The notes: a model not told the origin generated them from the sequence alone. A stretch of DNA of 16,833 nucleotides from CAZNLL01 sp964573885 (GCA_964573885.1 CAZNLL010000090.1:1-16833), one strand, 5' to 3'. Positions 7,508 through 16,277 are shown, numbered from the stretch's first letter. Numbers and translations: made by a program.

Positions 7508-8941
7508 ATGGTTTTTTCCAAAGAGACAGCATTCCTTGAATATGAACGCAAGGACCCGGGTTATCGCCCCAGGGAGGAGCGATTGCGGGATTACAGGGCC
7601 GTAGAGCGCCAGTTAACCCACGAAGGGATTAACCGCCAGGCGGCGCGTTGTATGGAATGCGGCACCCCTTTCTGCCACGCCTACGGGTGCCCTGTAGGCA
7701 ATGTGATCCCTGAATTCAACGATCACGTCTTCAGAGGGCACTGGCAGCAGGCCCTGGACATTCTTCTCTTCAGAAACAACTTCCCTGAGTTCACCGGCCG
7801 TGTCTGTCCGGCCCCTTGTGAGTCGGCCTGCGTGGCCGGTATCAACGGAGATCCTATCACCATTCGCCAGATCGAACTGGCCATTATTGAAAGAGGCTTT
7901 GAAAGCGGTTATCTCCCTACGCGGCTTTCCCTAAGGCGCCTGGATAAACGGGTGGCCGTGATCGGTTCAGGGCCGGCGGGGCTGGCCGCAGCGGACACCT
8001 TGAACCGGGCGGGCTACCGAGTGACCGTTTATGATAATGCTTCACGGCCCGGAGGGATTCTCCGATACGGGATACCCGATTTCAAGCTGGAGAAATGGGT
8101 CATAGACCGCCGCATCCAGCTCATGGAAGAACAGGGCGTTCTTTTTGAAACGGGCGTCAGTGCGGGAGAAGACATCTCCTACCGCTACCTTACAAGACGT
8201 TTTGACGCCATATGCCTGGCCTGCGGGGCCCGCCGGCCACGGGATCTGTCCCTGCCGGGTCGAGATCTCAAGGGAATCCATTTTGCCATGGATTACCTGA
8301 CCCAGCAGAACAAGAGGGTCTCCGGCGAGCCCATAGACCCCTCTTACGAGATCCATGCCGCGGGGAAAAAAGTGCTGATCCTTGGCGGAGGGGATACAGG
8401 TTCAGACTGCCTGGGTACAGCCCTTCGGCAGGGAGCTCGAAAAGTCCGCCAGTTTGAAATCCTCCCCAGGCCTCCGGCCCGGAGAGCGGAGTCAACACCT
8501 TGGCCTGAATGGCCCCTGATGCTTCGTCAAACTCATGCCCACAAGGAAGGGGGCGAACTGCGCTGGTCGGTATTGACCAAGGCCTTCCTGGGAGAGGGGG
8601 GAAGGGTCCAAAAGATCCGCTGCGCCGAGGCGGATTGGGAGACCGGAGATCAGGGCCCTAAAGAAAGGCCCGGTACCGAGTTCGAGGTGGAAGCGGATCT
8701 TGTCATCCTGGCCTTGGGTTTTGTGGGTCCGGGGGAAAACCGCTTCCTTGAAGAACAGGGCATTTCCCGCGATGCCCGGGGGAACGTGAAAGGGGATCAA
8801 GAGGGCCGAACCAATCTGGAGGGCCTTTTCGTGGCCGGGGATATGAGGCAAGGTCAGTCCCTTGTCGTGCGGGCTATTGCGGACGGCAGGCAGGCGGCCC
8901 AAGGGATTATACGGTATCTGCACAAACAGTCCGGGTCCTGA
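7508..8941 (+). CDS. gltD: Glutamate synthase small subunit, NAD(P)H-dependent
   Basis: Oxidises NAD(P)H and passes electrons through FAD and Fe-S clusters to GltB. The protein is 477 aa, the usual length. Two N-terminal cysteine groups bind the clusters: Cys48, 51, 56 and 61 (CMECGTPFCHAYGC) and Cys100, 104 and 108 (CPAPCESAC). The FAD motif is GSGPAGLAAA and the dinucleotide motif is GGGDTGSDC. The C-terminal GLFVAGDMRQGQSLVVRAI closes the FAD site. Position 7508 is the only reasonable ATG and places FLEYER at the expected distance from the N-terminus. The 47 bases before it are unusual: there is no close ribosome-binding site, only GGGGA about 12 bases away, and there is a small GTGT/ACAC hairpin. 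The stop is 13 bases before hisH. Confidence 0.97.
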   Translation: MVFSKETAFLEYERKDPGYRPREERLRDYRAVERQLTHEGINRQAARCMECGTPFCHAYGCPVGNVIPEFNDHVFRGHWQQALDILLFRNNFPEFTGRVCPAPCESACVAGINGDPITIRQIELAIIERGFESGYLPTRLSLRRLDKRVAVIGSGPAGLAAADTLNRAGYRVTVYDNASRPGGILRYGIPDFKLEKWVIDRRIQLMEEQGVLFETGVSAGEDISYRYLTRRFDAICLACGARRPRDLSLPGRDLKGIHFAMDYLTQQNKRVSGEPIDPSYEIHAAGKKVLILGGGDTGSDCLGTALRQGARKVRQFEILPRPPARRAESTPWPEWPLMLRQTHAHKEGGELRWSVLTKAFLGEGGRVQKIRCAEADWETGDQGPKERPGTEFEVEADLVILALGFVGPGENRFLEEQGISRDARGNVKGDQEGRTNLEGLFVAGDMRQGQSLVVRAIADGRQAAQGIIRYLHKQSGS

Positions 8942-8954
8942 AGAAGCGACAACC

Positions 8955-9593
8955 ATGATTGGGATCATTGATTACAGGGCGGGAAACCTGAAAAGCGTGG
9001 AGCGGGCCCTCAACAAGCTGGCCGTACCCTGCCGGATCACCGCCGATCGGGAAGTGCTCCTGGAGGCGGAAAGGATCATCTTCCCCGGCGTCGGCGCGGC
9101 GGGCAAGGCCCTGGAGGACCTGAGACACCTGGGATTGGACCGGGTCCTGATCCAGGCCTATGAGCAGGGCAAACCCATCCTGGGCATCTGCCTGGGCGCC
9201 CAGATCGTGCTGGAAAAGAGCCAAGAAAATAACACCCGCTGTCTGGGGCTGGTCCCCGGGGAGGTCAAGAGATTCCCCACGCCCCTTCTCTCCCGGGACC
9301 ATGATCCCCTCAAGATTCCCCATATGGGGTGGAACAATGTCCGGATCCTCAAGCCCCACCCTGTATTGGCAGGGATCCGAGAGGAGGACGAGTTCTATTT
9401 TGTGCATTCCTATTACACGGAACCCGCCTCAGAGACATGGGGCATCGGCCAGACAGAGCACGGAATAGAGTTCACCTCCATTCTGGGCTCCAAAAACCTG
9501 ATTGCCACCCAGTTTCACCCGGAAAAAAGCGGGGTCCCGGGCCTCAGGATTCTGAAAAATTTTTCCACCTGGAAGGGGACTCATGCTCAGTAA
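8955..9593 (+). CDS. hisH: Imidazole glycerol phosphate synthase, glutaminase subunit
   Basis: Hydrolyses glutamine and channels ammonia to HisF in histidine synthesis. It is a class I (triad) amidotransferase of 212 aa. The nucleophile is Cys79 in GICLGAQ, and His188 and Glu190 lie in QFHPEKS. PHMGWN and FYFVHSYY are typical HisH motifs. The start at 8955 gives the family N-terminus MIGIIDYRAGN. An open frame extends upstream to 8862, but that part overlaps gltD and has no HisH character. The ribosome-binding site is weak (AAGAAG). The end overlaps hisF by 11 bases, which fits translational coupling of two subunits that form a 1:1 complex. No other histidine gene except hisF is in the window. 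Confidence 0.96.
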   Translation: MIGIIDYRAGNLKSVERALNKLAVPCRITADREVLLEAERIIFPGVGAAGKALEDLRHLGLDRVLIQAYEQGKPILGICLGAQIVLEKSQENNTRCLGLVPGEVKRFPTPLLSRDHDPLKIPHMGWNNVRILKPHPVLAGIREEDEFYFVHSYYTEPASETWGIGQTEHGIEFTSILGSKNLIATQFHPEKSGVPGLRILKNFSTWKGTHAQ

Positions 9594-10365
9594 AAGGATC
9601 ATACCCTGCCTGGATGTGAGGGCCGGAAAGACCACCAAGGGGATTCGGTTCAAGGAGAACGTGGACATCGGCGACCCGGTGGAGATGGGTAGATTCTATT
9701 ATGAGCAGGGGGCCGATGAAATTGTGTTCTATGATATCACGGCCTCCAGTGATCGACGGGATATTGTGATTGATGTGGTCAACCGGGTGGCGGAAGAAAT
9801 CTTCATCCCCTTTTCCGTGGGCGGGGGCATCAGGTCTGTTCAAGACATGCGGGATGTCCTCCTGGCAGGGGCGGAAAAGGTGAGCATCAACACCGAGGCC
9901 ATTATGAATCCCCGGCTTATCCCAGAGGGGGCCCAGGCCTTTGGAAGCCAGTGCATTGTACTGGGTATGGATGTGAAAAGGGTTCAACCCTCTCCCAAAA
10001 TTCCCTCGGGTTATGAAATGGTCACCCATGGGGGGAGGAGCGACACGGGTATAGACGCCCTGTGGTGGGCCAAGGAAGGCGAACGTTTGGGGGCGGGAGA
10101 GATCTGCCTCAATTCCATTGATGCAGACGGCACCCAGCAGGGATATGAGCTGACCTTGACCGCCCTTATTTCCCAAAACGTGGGCATACCGGTCATTGCC
10201 TCGGGCGGAGCCGGCAGCATTGACCACGTCTACGATGCCTTGACAAAAGGCAAAGCGGACGCGGCCCTGGTGGCCTCCATCGTCCACTATGGAACCTATA
10301 CCATAAGGGAGATCAAGGAGGCCCTCCTGGCAAAGGGGGTCAAGGCCAGAAAGACATGGAGGTAG
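9583..10365 (+). CDS. hisF: Imidazole glycerol phosphate synthase, cyclase subunit
   Basis: Uses ammonia from HisH to turn PRFAR into imidazole glycerol phosphate and AICAR; the AICAR re-enters purine synthesis. It is a 260-aa (beta/alpha)8 barrel. The catalytic aspartates are Asp11 (PCLDV) and Asp130 (LGMDVKR). Phosphate-binding loops SVGGGI and ASGGAGS are present, as is DITASSD. The segment LNSIDADGT replaces the enteric TSMDRDGT; I associate this form with Desulfovibrio-like HisF. A related HisF2 family works in sugar amidination, but the complete active site and the HisH partner argue for the histidine enzyme. GGAAGGGGA lies just before ATG 9583, inside the end of hisH. The carA frame continues in phase after the TAG stop. 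Confidence 0.96.
   Translation: MLSKRIIPCLDVRAGKTTKGIRFKENVDIGDPVEMGRFYYEQGADEIVFYDITASSDRRDIVIDVVNRVAEEIFIPFSVGGGIRSVQDMRDVLLAGAEKVSINTEAIMNPRLIPEGAQAFGSQCIVLGMDVKRVQPSPKIPSGYEMVTHGGRSDTGIDALWWAKEGERLGAGEICLNSIDADGTQQGYELTLTALISQNVGIPVIASGGAGSIDHVYDALTKGKADAALVASIVHYGTYTIREIKEALLAKGVKARKTWR
10358..10362 (+). promoter_or_regulatory. Ribosome-binding-like GGAGG at the end of hisF, possibly for a non-standard carA start
   Basis: GGAGG lies at the last codons of hisF. Nine bases downstream, at 10372, is a CTG in the carA frame with no stop between it and GTG 10414. If used, this CTG start would lengthen CarA by 14 residues. The alternative GTG at 10414 has only AAGG (10405-10408) upstream. Confidence 0.3.
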
Positions 10366-10413
10366 AAAAGGCTGGACTCGTATAGACAAACCGTACATGC
10401 CCCCAAGGCCCTG

Positions 10414-11544
10414 GTGGTCCTGGAAGACGGGACCCTGTTCCCGGGCCGATCCTTTACCGGTCACGGAGAGGCCGTGGGGGAGGTGGTGTTTAATACCAGT
10501 ATGTCCGGATACCAGGAGATCTTGACTGATCCCTCCTACTGCGGGCAAATGGTAACCATGACCTATCCCCTGATCGGTAATTACGGGACCAACCCGGGGG
10601 ACGTGGAATCGGACCGGATTCAGGTAAGGGCCCTCCTGGTGCGGGAATACCAGGAATTCCCCAGCAACTGGAGGTCGCGAAAAAGCCTCTCGGATTATCT
10701 CAGGGGGTCTCATATCCCGGGCATAGAGGGCATTGACACCCGGGCCCTGACCCGGCACATCCGATTGCGGGGTGCCATGCGGGCGGCCCTGTCCACCCTT
10801 GACCTGGAACCGGATTCGCTGGTGGAAAAGGCCAGGCAATCCCCGCCCATGGCCGGGCTTGATCTGGTCAAGGAAGTCACCTGCCCCACGCCCAGATTGT
10901 GGTACGGGGGGAAACCCGTAGATGTGGAAGGCGGCCTCGACGGGTTCCGCTGGCCCGGCGGGGCGGGAAAGCTGCGCGTGGTGGCCATGGACTATGGGGC
11001 TAAGTATAATATCTTGAGATCCCTTGAAGAAAAGGGCTGTACCGTTCTCCTGGTCCCGGCCCATACCGACTCCCGGACCATCGAGGGACTGAATCCGGAC
11101 GGTCTGTTCCTGAGTAACGGTCCGGGGGATCCGGCGGCCGTAACCTATGCAGTGGAGACCATCCGGGACCAGCTGGGCAGGAGGCCCATTTTCGGTATTT
11201 GCCTGGGCCACCAGCTGGCGGGCCTGGCCCTGGGCGGGAGCACATTCAAGCTTAAGTTCGGGCACCGGGGGGCCAACCAGCCCGTCAAGGACTTGGCCAC
11301 AGGCCGGGTCCATATCACCGCCCAAAATCACGGCTTCTGCGTGGATATGGCATCCCTCAAAGACCCGGACATCCGGCTAAGCCACGTGAACCTGAACGAT
11401 AAGACCCTGGAGGGGCTCGCCCATGAAAAGATGGCCCTTTTCTCCGTCCAGTACCACCCCGAGGCCTCTCCCGGACCCCATGACGCGGCCTACCTCTTTG
11501 ACCGGTTCGTGGACCTCATGACCAAAGGCCCTCAGAAGCCCTGA
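10414..11544 (+). CDS. carA: Carbamoyl phosphate synthase, small (glutaminase) subunit; start uncertain
   Basis: Hydrolyses glutamine and passes ammonia to CarB for carbamoyl phosphate, feeding pyrimidines and arginine. It has 376 aa from GTG 10414, close to the usual length of about 380. The N-terminal small-subunit domain shows GEVVFNTSMSGYQEILTDPSY. The class I amidotransferase domain has the nucleophile Cys263 (GICLGHQ) and His348/Glu350 (QYHPEASPGP). The start is problematic. Relatives begin a few residues earlier (like MxxKALxVLEDG), and here the matching codons PKALVVLEDG are open but have no ATG in frame. The nearest ATG, at 10397, is out of frame and would be in frame if the C5 run at 10400-10404 had one more C. 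CTG 10372 behind GGAGG is another option. The stop is two bases before carB. Confidence 0.95.
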   Translation: MVLEDGTLFPGRSFTGHGEAVGEVVFNTSMSGYQEILTDPSYCGQMVTMTYPLIGNYGTNPGDVESDRIQVRALLVREYQEFPSNWRSRKSLSDYLRGSHIPGIEGIDTRALTRHIRLRGAMRAALSTLDLEPDSLVEKARQSPPMAGLDLVKEVTCPTPRLWYGGKPVDVEGGLDGFRWPGGAGKLRVVAMDYGAKYNILRSLEEKGCTVLLVPAHTDSRTIEGLNPDGLFLSNGPGDPAAVTYAVETIRDQLGRRPIFGICLGHQLAGLALGGSTFKLKFGHRGANQPVKDLATGRVHITAQNHGFCVDMASLKDPDIRLSHVNLNDKTLEGLAHEKMALFSVQYHPEASPGPHDAAYLFDRFVDLMTKGPQKP

Positions 11545-11546
11545 CC

Positions 11547-14500
11547 ATGCCAAAGCGCTCAGACATAAAGAAAATTCTCATCATCGGCTCCGGTCCCATC
11601 GTCATCGGTCAGGCCTGTGAATTTGATTATTCCGGGACCCAGGCATGTAAGGCCCTCATGGAAGAGGGATATGAGGTGGTGCTGGTAAACAGCAATCCTG
11701 CCACCATTATGACGGACCCGGAAACAGCCCACCGCACCTATGTGGAGCCCATCACCCCGGACATGGTGGCCCGGGTGATCGAGCGGGAAAGGCCGGACGC
11801 CGTCCTTCCCACCCTGGGGGGACAGACCGGTCTCAATACGGCGGTCATGATCGCGGAAACAGGCCTCTTTGATCAACGCCATGTGGAATTGATCGGGGCC
11901 TCCATTGAGGTCATACAAAAGGCCGAGGACCGGGAGCAATTCCGCGACGCCATGGCTCGAATCGGGCTCCAGGTGCCCAAAAACGCCATTGTGAGGGACA
12001 GGGAACAGGCCAGGGCCGCGGCCCGAGAGATAGGCTACCCCCTCATCATCCGGGCGAGCTTTACCCTGGGCGGAGCAGGAAGCGGCGTGGCCTACAACCG
12101 GGAGGAAATGGAATCCCTGGCCGGCGCCGGACTTGAGACCAGCATGATCTCCGAGATCATTATGGAAGAATCCCTCATAGGGTGGAAAGAATATGAACTG
12201 GAGGTGATGAGGGATTTCAAGGATAATGTGGTGATCATCTGCTCCATAGAGAATATGGACCCCATGGGGGTGCATACCGGCGACAGCATCACCGTGGCCC
12301 CGGCCCAGACCCTCTCAGACCGGGAATATCAGGCCATGAGAGATGCGGCCATCGCCATCATCAGGGAAATCGGGGTCGAAACAGGGGGATCCAATATCCA
12401 ATTCGCCATCCATCCCGAGACGGGGCGGATGGTGGTCATAGAGATGAACCCCCGGGTCTCCAGGAGTTCGGCCCTCGCCTCCAAGGCCACGGGATTCCCC
12501 ATTGCCAAGATAGCGGCCAAACTGGCCGTGGGATATACCCTGGACGAAATCCCCAATGACATCACCCGGGAAACCCTGGCCTCCTTTGAACCCACCATTG
12601 ACTACTGCGTGGTCAAGGTCCCCCGGTGGACCTTTGAAAAATTCCCCGGTTCTCAAGATATCCTGACCACCTCCATGAAATCAGTGGGCGAGACCATGGC
12701 CATCGGCAGGACCTTTAAGGAGGCCCTCCAGAAGGCCCTGAGGTCTTTGGAGATCGGCCGGAGCGGACTGGGTTCGGATCTCTCCCGGCCGCCCGAATCC
12801 ACCCTGGATTGCTACGAGATCCAGAGGGGTCTTATCTATCCCAACTCAAACAGGCTGTTTTACATCCGCGAGGCCTTTGAACGGGGTATGACCCTGGAGG
12901 GCATCCAGGAGCTGACCCAGATCGATCCATGGTTCCTCTATCACATCCAACAGATCCACGTCATGGAAAAGGCATTACAGGCCATGGCCCGAAAGGGTGG
13001 CAACCCCAACGAATGGGACGCTGACCTACTGAGACAGGCCAAGACCTTTGGATATGCCGACCTGCAGCTGGCCATGCTTTTAGGTACGGATGAGAAAACC
13101 GTCAGGGATTTCAGGAAATCAAAGGGCGTGGAACCGGTTTATAAGCTCGTGGATACCTGTGCCGCCGAATTTGAGGCCTATACCCCCTATTACTATTCAA
13201 CCTATGAGCAGGAAAACGAGGTGCGCGTCTCCACTCAGAGCAAGGTGGTCATCCTGGGGGGCGGGCCGAACCGCATCGGACAAGGGATCGAGTTCGACTA
13301 CTGCTGTGTTCAAGCGTCCCTGGCCCTCAGGGAGATGGACATAGAAAGTATTATGATCAACAGTAACCCGGAAACGGTCAGCACCGACTATGACACATCG
13401 GACAGGCTCTATTTTGAACCTCTTACCCGGGAGGATGTCCTTAACATCGTGGAACAGGAAAGGCCCCTGGGGATTATTGTTCAATTCGGGGGCCAGACGC
13501 CGCTGAACCTCTCCGTACCCCTTTCCGATGCCGGGGTAAAGATCCTTGGAACCAGCCCGGACAGTATTGACCGGGCCGAAGACCGGGAGCGTTTTCAGGC
13601 CCTGCTCCGCAAACTCGATATGCTCCAGCCGGAAAACGGCATCGCCACCAACCGGGCCGGGGCCGTGGAGGTGGCGGAGAAGATCGGCTACCCCGTTCTG
13701 GTCAGGCCTTCCTTTGTACTGGGTGGGCGGGCCATGGAAATCGTATATGACCGCGGGGATCTGGAGACATACATAGACCAGGCGGCTCAGGTTTCCCCGG
13801 GCAAACCGATCTTGATTGACCGGTTTCTGGTGGATGCCACCGAGGTCGACGTGGACGCCATCTCAGACGGTACGGAAACGGTGGTGGGCGGCATCATGGA
13901 ACACATTGAGCAGGCGGGCATCCACAGCGGGGACAGCGCCTGCGTACTGCCCCCCACCTCCCTCGATGGGAAGGTCGTGGAAAAGATCTCCGAGCAGACC
14001 AAAGCCCTTGCCGCGGAACTCAGGGTGAAGGGGCTCATGAATATTCAGTACGCCGTCAAGGAAGGCCGGGTGTATGTCATTGAGGTCAATCCCCGGGCCT
14101 CCAGGACCGTCCCCTTTGTGAGCAAGGCCACGGGCATTCCCCTGGCCAGGCTGGCCACCAAGGTGATCATGGGCAAAAGCCTGAGGGAACTCGGCCTCAG
14201 GGGGGAAGTCAGCCCGGCCCATGTGTCCTGCAAGGAATCCGTGTTCCCCTTTTCCCGGTTTCCGGGGGTGGATACCATTCTGGGCCCGGAGATGAAATCC
14301 ACTGGAGAGGTCATGGGCATCGACCGATCCTTTGGACTGGCCTTTGCCAAATCCCAGCTCGCGGCCGGCCTGACCTTGCCCCTCTCAGGCACGGTATTTG
14401 TCAGCGTGAAGGATGGGGATAAGGAGGGGATTATTGAAAGCGCCGCCATGCTCCATGATGCCGGGTTCAGAATCCTGGCCACGGGAGGCACCTCCGCCCA

Positions 14501-14807
14501 CCTCAAAGGGCGTGGGATTCCCAATGAGAGGGTGAACAAGGTAAGGGAAGGCAGGCCCCATATCGTGGACCTCATAAAAAACGGTGACATCGCTCTGGTC
14601 ATCAATACCACGGGCCATAAGAAGACCGTTTCCGAGTCTTACTCCATTCGGCGTACCGCCCTGACCATGAACGTCCCTTATACGACCACCCTTGCCGGAG
14701 CCAGGGCCACGGCCCTGGCCATTGTAGCATTGATCCAGGGAAAAGGGGCGGTCAAGACCTTGCAGGAGTATCATGCCACGGTAAAACCCATTCAGGGCCG
14801 GGGATAA
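11547..14807 (+). CDS. carB: Carbamoyl phosphate synthase, large subunit
   Basis: Makes carbamoyl phosphate from bicarbonate, two ATP and ammonia tunnelled from CarA. The protein has 1086 aa (E. coli about 1073) and is intact. The first half opens with KILIIGSGPIVIGQACEFDY and contains an ATP-grasp domain ending in EMNPRVSRSSALASKATG. The oligomerisation domain lies around 405-555. The duplicated second half starts near residue 566 (KVVILGGGPNRIGQGIEFDY) and ends with EVNPRASRTVPFVSKATG. The C-terminal MGS-like allosteric domain (from about 945) keeps LATGGTS, NKVREGRPHIVDLI and NTT, so control by effectors such as UMP or ornithine is plausible. The glycine loop of the first ATP-grasp domain reads GGAGSGVAY rather than the common GGSGGGIAY. 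It starts two bases after carA, consistent with coupling. Confidence 0.98.
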   Translation: MPKRSDIKKILIIGSGPIVIGQACEFDYSGTQACKALMEEGYEVVLVNSNPATIMTDPETAHRTYVEPITPDMVARVIERERPDAVLPTLGGQTGLNTAVMIAETGLFDQRHVELIGASIEVIQKAEDREQFRDAMARIGLQVPKNAIVRDREQARAAAREIGYPLIIRASFTLGGAGSGVAYNREEMESLAGAGLETSMISEIIMEESLIGWKEYELEVMRDFKDNVVIICSIENMDPMGVHTGDSITVAPAQTLSDREYQAMRDAAIAIIREIGVETGGSNIQFAIHPETGRMVVIEMNPRVSRSSALASKATGFPIAKIAAKLAVGYTLDEIPNDITRETLASFEPTIDYCVVKVPRWTFEKFPGSQDILTTSMKSVGETMAIGRTFKEALQKALRSLEIGRSGLGSDLSRPPESTLDCYEIQRGLIYPNSNRLFYIREAFERGMTLEGIQELTQIDPWFLYHIQQIHVMEKALQAMARKGGNPNEWDADLLRQAKTFGYADLQLAMLLGTDEKTVRDFRKSKGVEPVYKLVDTCAAEFEAYTPYYYSTYEQENEVRVSTQSKVVILGGGPNRIGQGIEFDYCCVQASLALREMDIESIMINSNPETVSTDYDTSDRLYFEPLTREDVLNIVEQERPLGIIVQFGGQTPLNLSVPLSDAGVKILGTSPDSIDRAEDRERFQALLRKLDMLQPENGIATNRAGAVEVAEKIGYPVLVRPSFVLGGRAMEIVYDRGDLETYIDQAAQVSPGKPILIDRFLVDATEVDVDAISDGTETVVGGIMEHIEQAGIHSGDSACVLPPTSLDGKVVEKISEQTKALAAELRVKGLMNIQYAVKEGRVYVIEVNPRASRTVPFVSKATGIPLARLATKVIMGKSLRELGLRGEVSPAHVSCKESVFPFSRFPGVDTILGPEMKSTGEVMGIDRSFGLAFAKSQLAAGLTLPLSGTVFVSVKDGDKEGIIESAAMLHDAGFRILATGGTSAHLKGRGIPNERVNKVREGRPHIVDLIKNGDIALVINTTGHKKTVSESYSIRRTALTMNVPYTTTLAGARATALAIVALIQGKGAVKTLQEYHATVKPIQGRG

Positions 14808-14820
14808 ACCTGTCCTATGA

Positions 14821-14826
14821 GAGGGG
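14821..14826 (+). promoter_or_regulatory. Ribosome-binding site of purF (sets start at 14835)
   Basis: GAGGGG lies eight bases before ATG 14835. The earlier in-frame ATG at 14817 has no such site before it and would place this one inside the gene. Confidence 0.65.
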
Positions 14827-14834
14827 TCAGAGAA

Positions 14835-16277
14835 ATGCCAGGGCCTAAAACGCGCTCATCCAGACCGAGAGAAGAATGCGGCATTTTTGCCGTCTACGGC
14901 CACCAGGAGGCGGCCAAGCTCTGCTACTTCGGCCTTTACGCCCTCCAGCATCGGGGTCAGGAAAGTGCAGGCATTGTAGTCTCCGACCGGAAACGGGTCA
15001 TGGAACACAAGGCCATGGGCCTGGTGCCGGAGGTCTTCTCCGAAGAGATCCTGGAAAGACTCACCGGTCATATAGGCCTGGGCCATGTACGCTATTCCAC
15101 CACCGGCTCCTCGCTGCTGATCAATGCCCAGCCCTTCAGGGTTCAGTATGCGGGACGATCCCTGGCCATCGCCCACAACGGCAACCTTGTCAATGCCCGC
15201 CGGATCCGGGAGGACCTGGAAAAAGAGGGATCCATTTTCCAGACCACCATGGACAGCGAAGTGGTGCTCCACCTGATCGCAAAGAACCTTAACAAGGGCC
15301 TGAAACAGGCCCTGGTGGAAACCACGGCCCGGGTGGAAGGGGCCTATGCCATGGTGATCATGACCGAGGATACCCTGGTTGCGGTGAGGGATTCCCACGG
15401 ATTCCGTCCCCTGTGCCTGGGAGAGGTCAATGGCGCCTATGTCCTTGCCTCCGAGACCTGCGCCTTTGATCTGGTGGACGCCCAGTATATCAGGGAGGTG
15501 GAACCCGGTGAAATCTTGATTATCGACCGCAAGGGACTTGAAAGTCTCCCTCCGGAGATCGAGGCTCGGAGGAGTCACTGCATCTTTGAACTCATCTATT
15601 TTGCCCGGCCCGACAGCTACGTCTTCGGCCAAAACGTGTACCTGTTTCGAAAAAAGCAAGGGGAACTTCTTGCCCGGGAGCACCCCCTTGACGTAGATTT
15701 TATCATGCCCTTTCCCGACTCGGGCAATTATGCGGCCCTGGGTTATTCCCATACCTCGGGGCTGCCCCTAGAGATGGGCATGATCAGGAACCACTATGTG
15801 GGCAGGACCTTTATTCAACCATCCCAGAGCATGAGGGATTTCGGGGTGAAGGTGAAATTAAATCCCGTCAAGGAACTCCTGAAAAACCGGAAGGTCCTGA
15901 TTATAGAGGACTCCATCATCCGCGGAACCACGGCACGAACCAGGATAAGGGCCCTCAGGGAAATAGGGGCCAGGGAAGTACACATGCTCGTGAGCTGCCC
16001 GCCCCATTGTTTTCCCTGCCACTATGGCATTGACTTCACCACCCGGGGAGAGTTGATCGCCGCCGACCAAACGGTGGAACAAATCCGGGACTTTATCGGC
16101 CTTGACAGCCTGGCTTACCTGGATACGAGCCACCTCATTCAGGCCACGGACATTCCCCAAAAAGACCTGTGCCTGGCCTGTTTCGACGGGGACTATCCTG
16201 TGCCCATTGATACCTCCTTTGACAAGCACTGCCTGGAAAGCCCTTTCACCATGACTACGAGCCGCCCACCTCTGTAA
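14835..16277 (+). CDS. purF: Amidophosphoribosyltransferase (glutamine PRPP amidotransferase), Fe-S type
   Basis: Catalyses the first committed step of purine synthesis: PRPP plus glutamine gives phosphoribosylamine. It has 480 aa from 14835. REECGIFAVYGH places the nucleophile at Cys15, after a 14-residue propeptide that must be cleaved (class II amidotransferase). The PRPP loop is VLIIEDSIIRGTTA at 354-367. All four cysteine ligands of the B. subtilis-type 4Fe-4S cluster seem present: Cys249 (HCIFELIYFARPDS), Cys395 (PCHYGID), Cys446 and Cys449 (LCLACFDG). Two further cysteines, 388 and 392, stand just before Cys395. ATG 14817 is an alternative start adding six residues. It is the last gene of the run, 27 bases after carB. 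No T-rich terminator follows directly. Confidence 0.97.
   Translation: MPGPKTRSSRPREECGIFAVYGHQEAAKLCYFGLYALQHRGQESAGIVVSDRKRVMEHKAMGLVPEVFSEEILERLTGHIGLGHVRYSTTGSSLLINAQPFRVQYAGRSLAIAHNGNLVNARRIREDLEKEGSIFQTTMDSEVVLHLIAKNLNKGLKQALVETTARVEGAYAMVIMTEDTLVAVRDSHGFRPLCLGEVNGAYVLASETCAFDLVDAQYIREVEPGEILIIDRKGLESLPPEIEARRSHCIFELIYFARPDSYVFGQNVYLFRKKQGELLAREHPLDVDFIMPFPDSGNYAALGYSHTSGLPLEMGMIRNHYVGRTFIQPSQSMRDFGVKVKLNPVKELLKNRKVLIIEDSIIRGTTARTRIRALREIGAREVHMLVSCPPHCFPCHYGIDFTTRGELIAADQTVEQIRDFIGLDSLAYLDTSHLIQATDIPQKDLCLACFDGDYPVPIDTSFDKHCLESPFTMTTSRPPL

Noticed and set aside
8862..8954. Upstream start for hisH inside the end of gltD
   Set aside because: The extra 31 residues overlap gltD and do not resemble HisH; ATG 8955 gives the expected N-terminus.
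9583..10365. HisF2-type sugar amidination protein instead of histidine HisF
   Set aside because: Asp11 and Asp130, the phosphate loops and the overlapping HisH fit the histidine enzyme, and no surface-polysaccharide genes are nearby.
9544..11331. A 595-codon open frame on the minus strand opposite hisH, hisF and carA
   Set aside because: It lies wholly opposite three well-recognised genes. The translation shows no family motifs, and such frames are common opposite GC-rich genes. The other long antisense frames (for example 382-1116, 1855-2847 and 14856-15752) were rejected for the same reason.
14817..14834. ATG 14817 as the purF start
   Set aside because: No ribosome-binding site precedes it, whereas GAGGGG precedes ATG 14835 at good spacing. 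It remains possible and changes only six residues.
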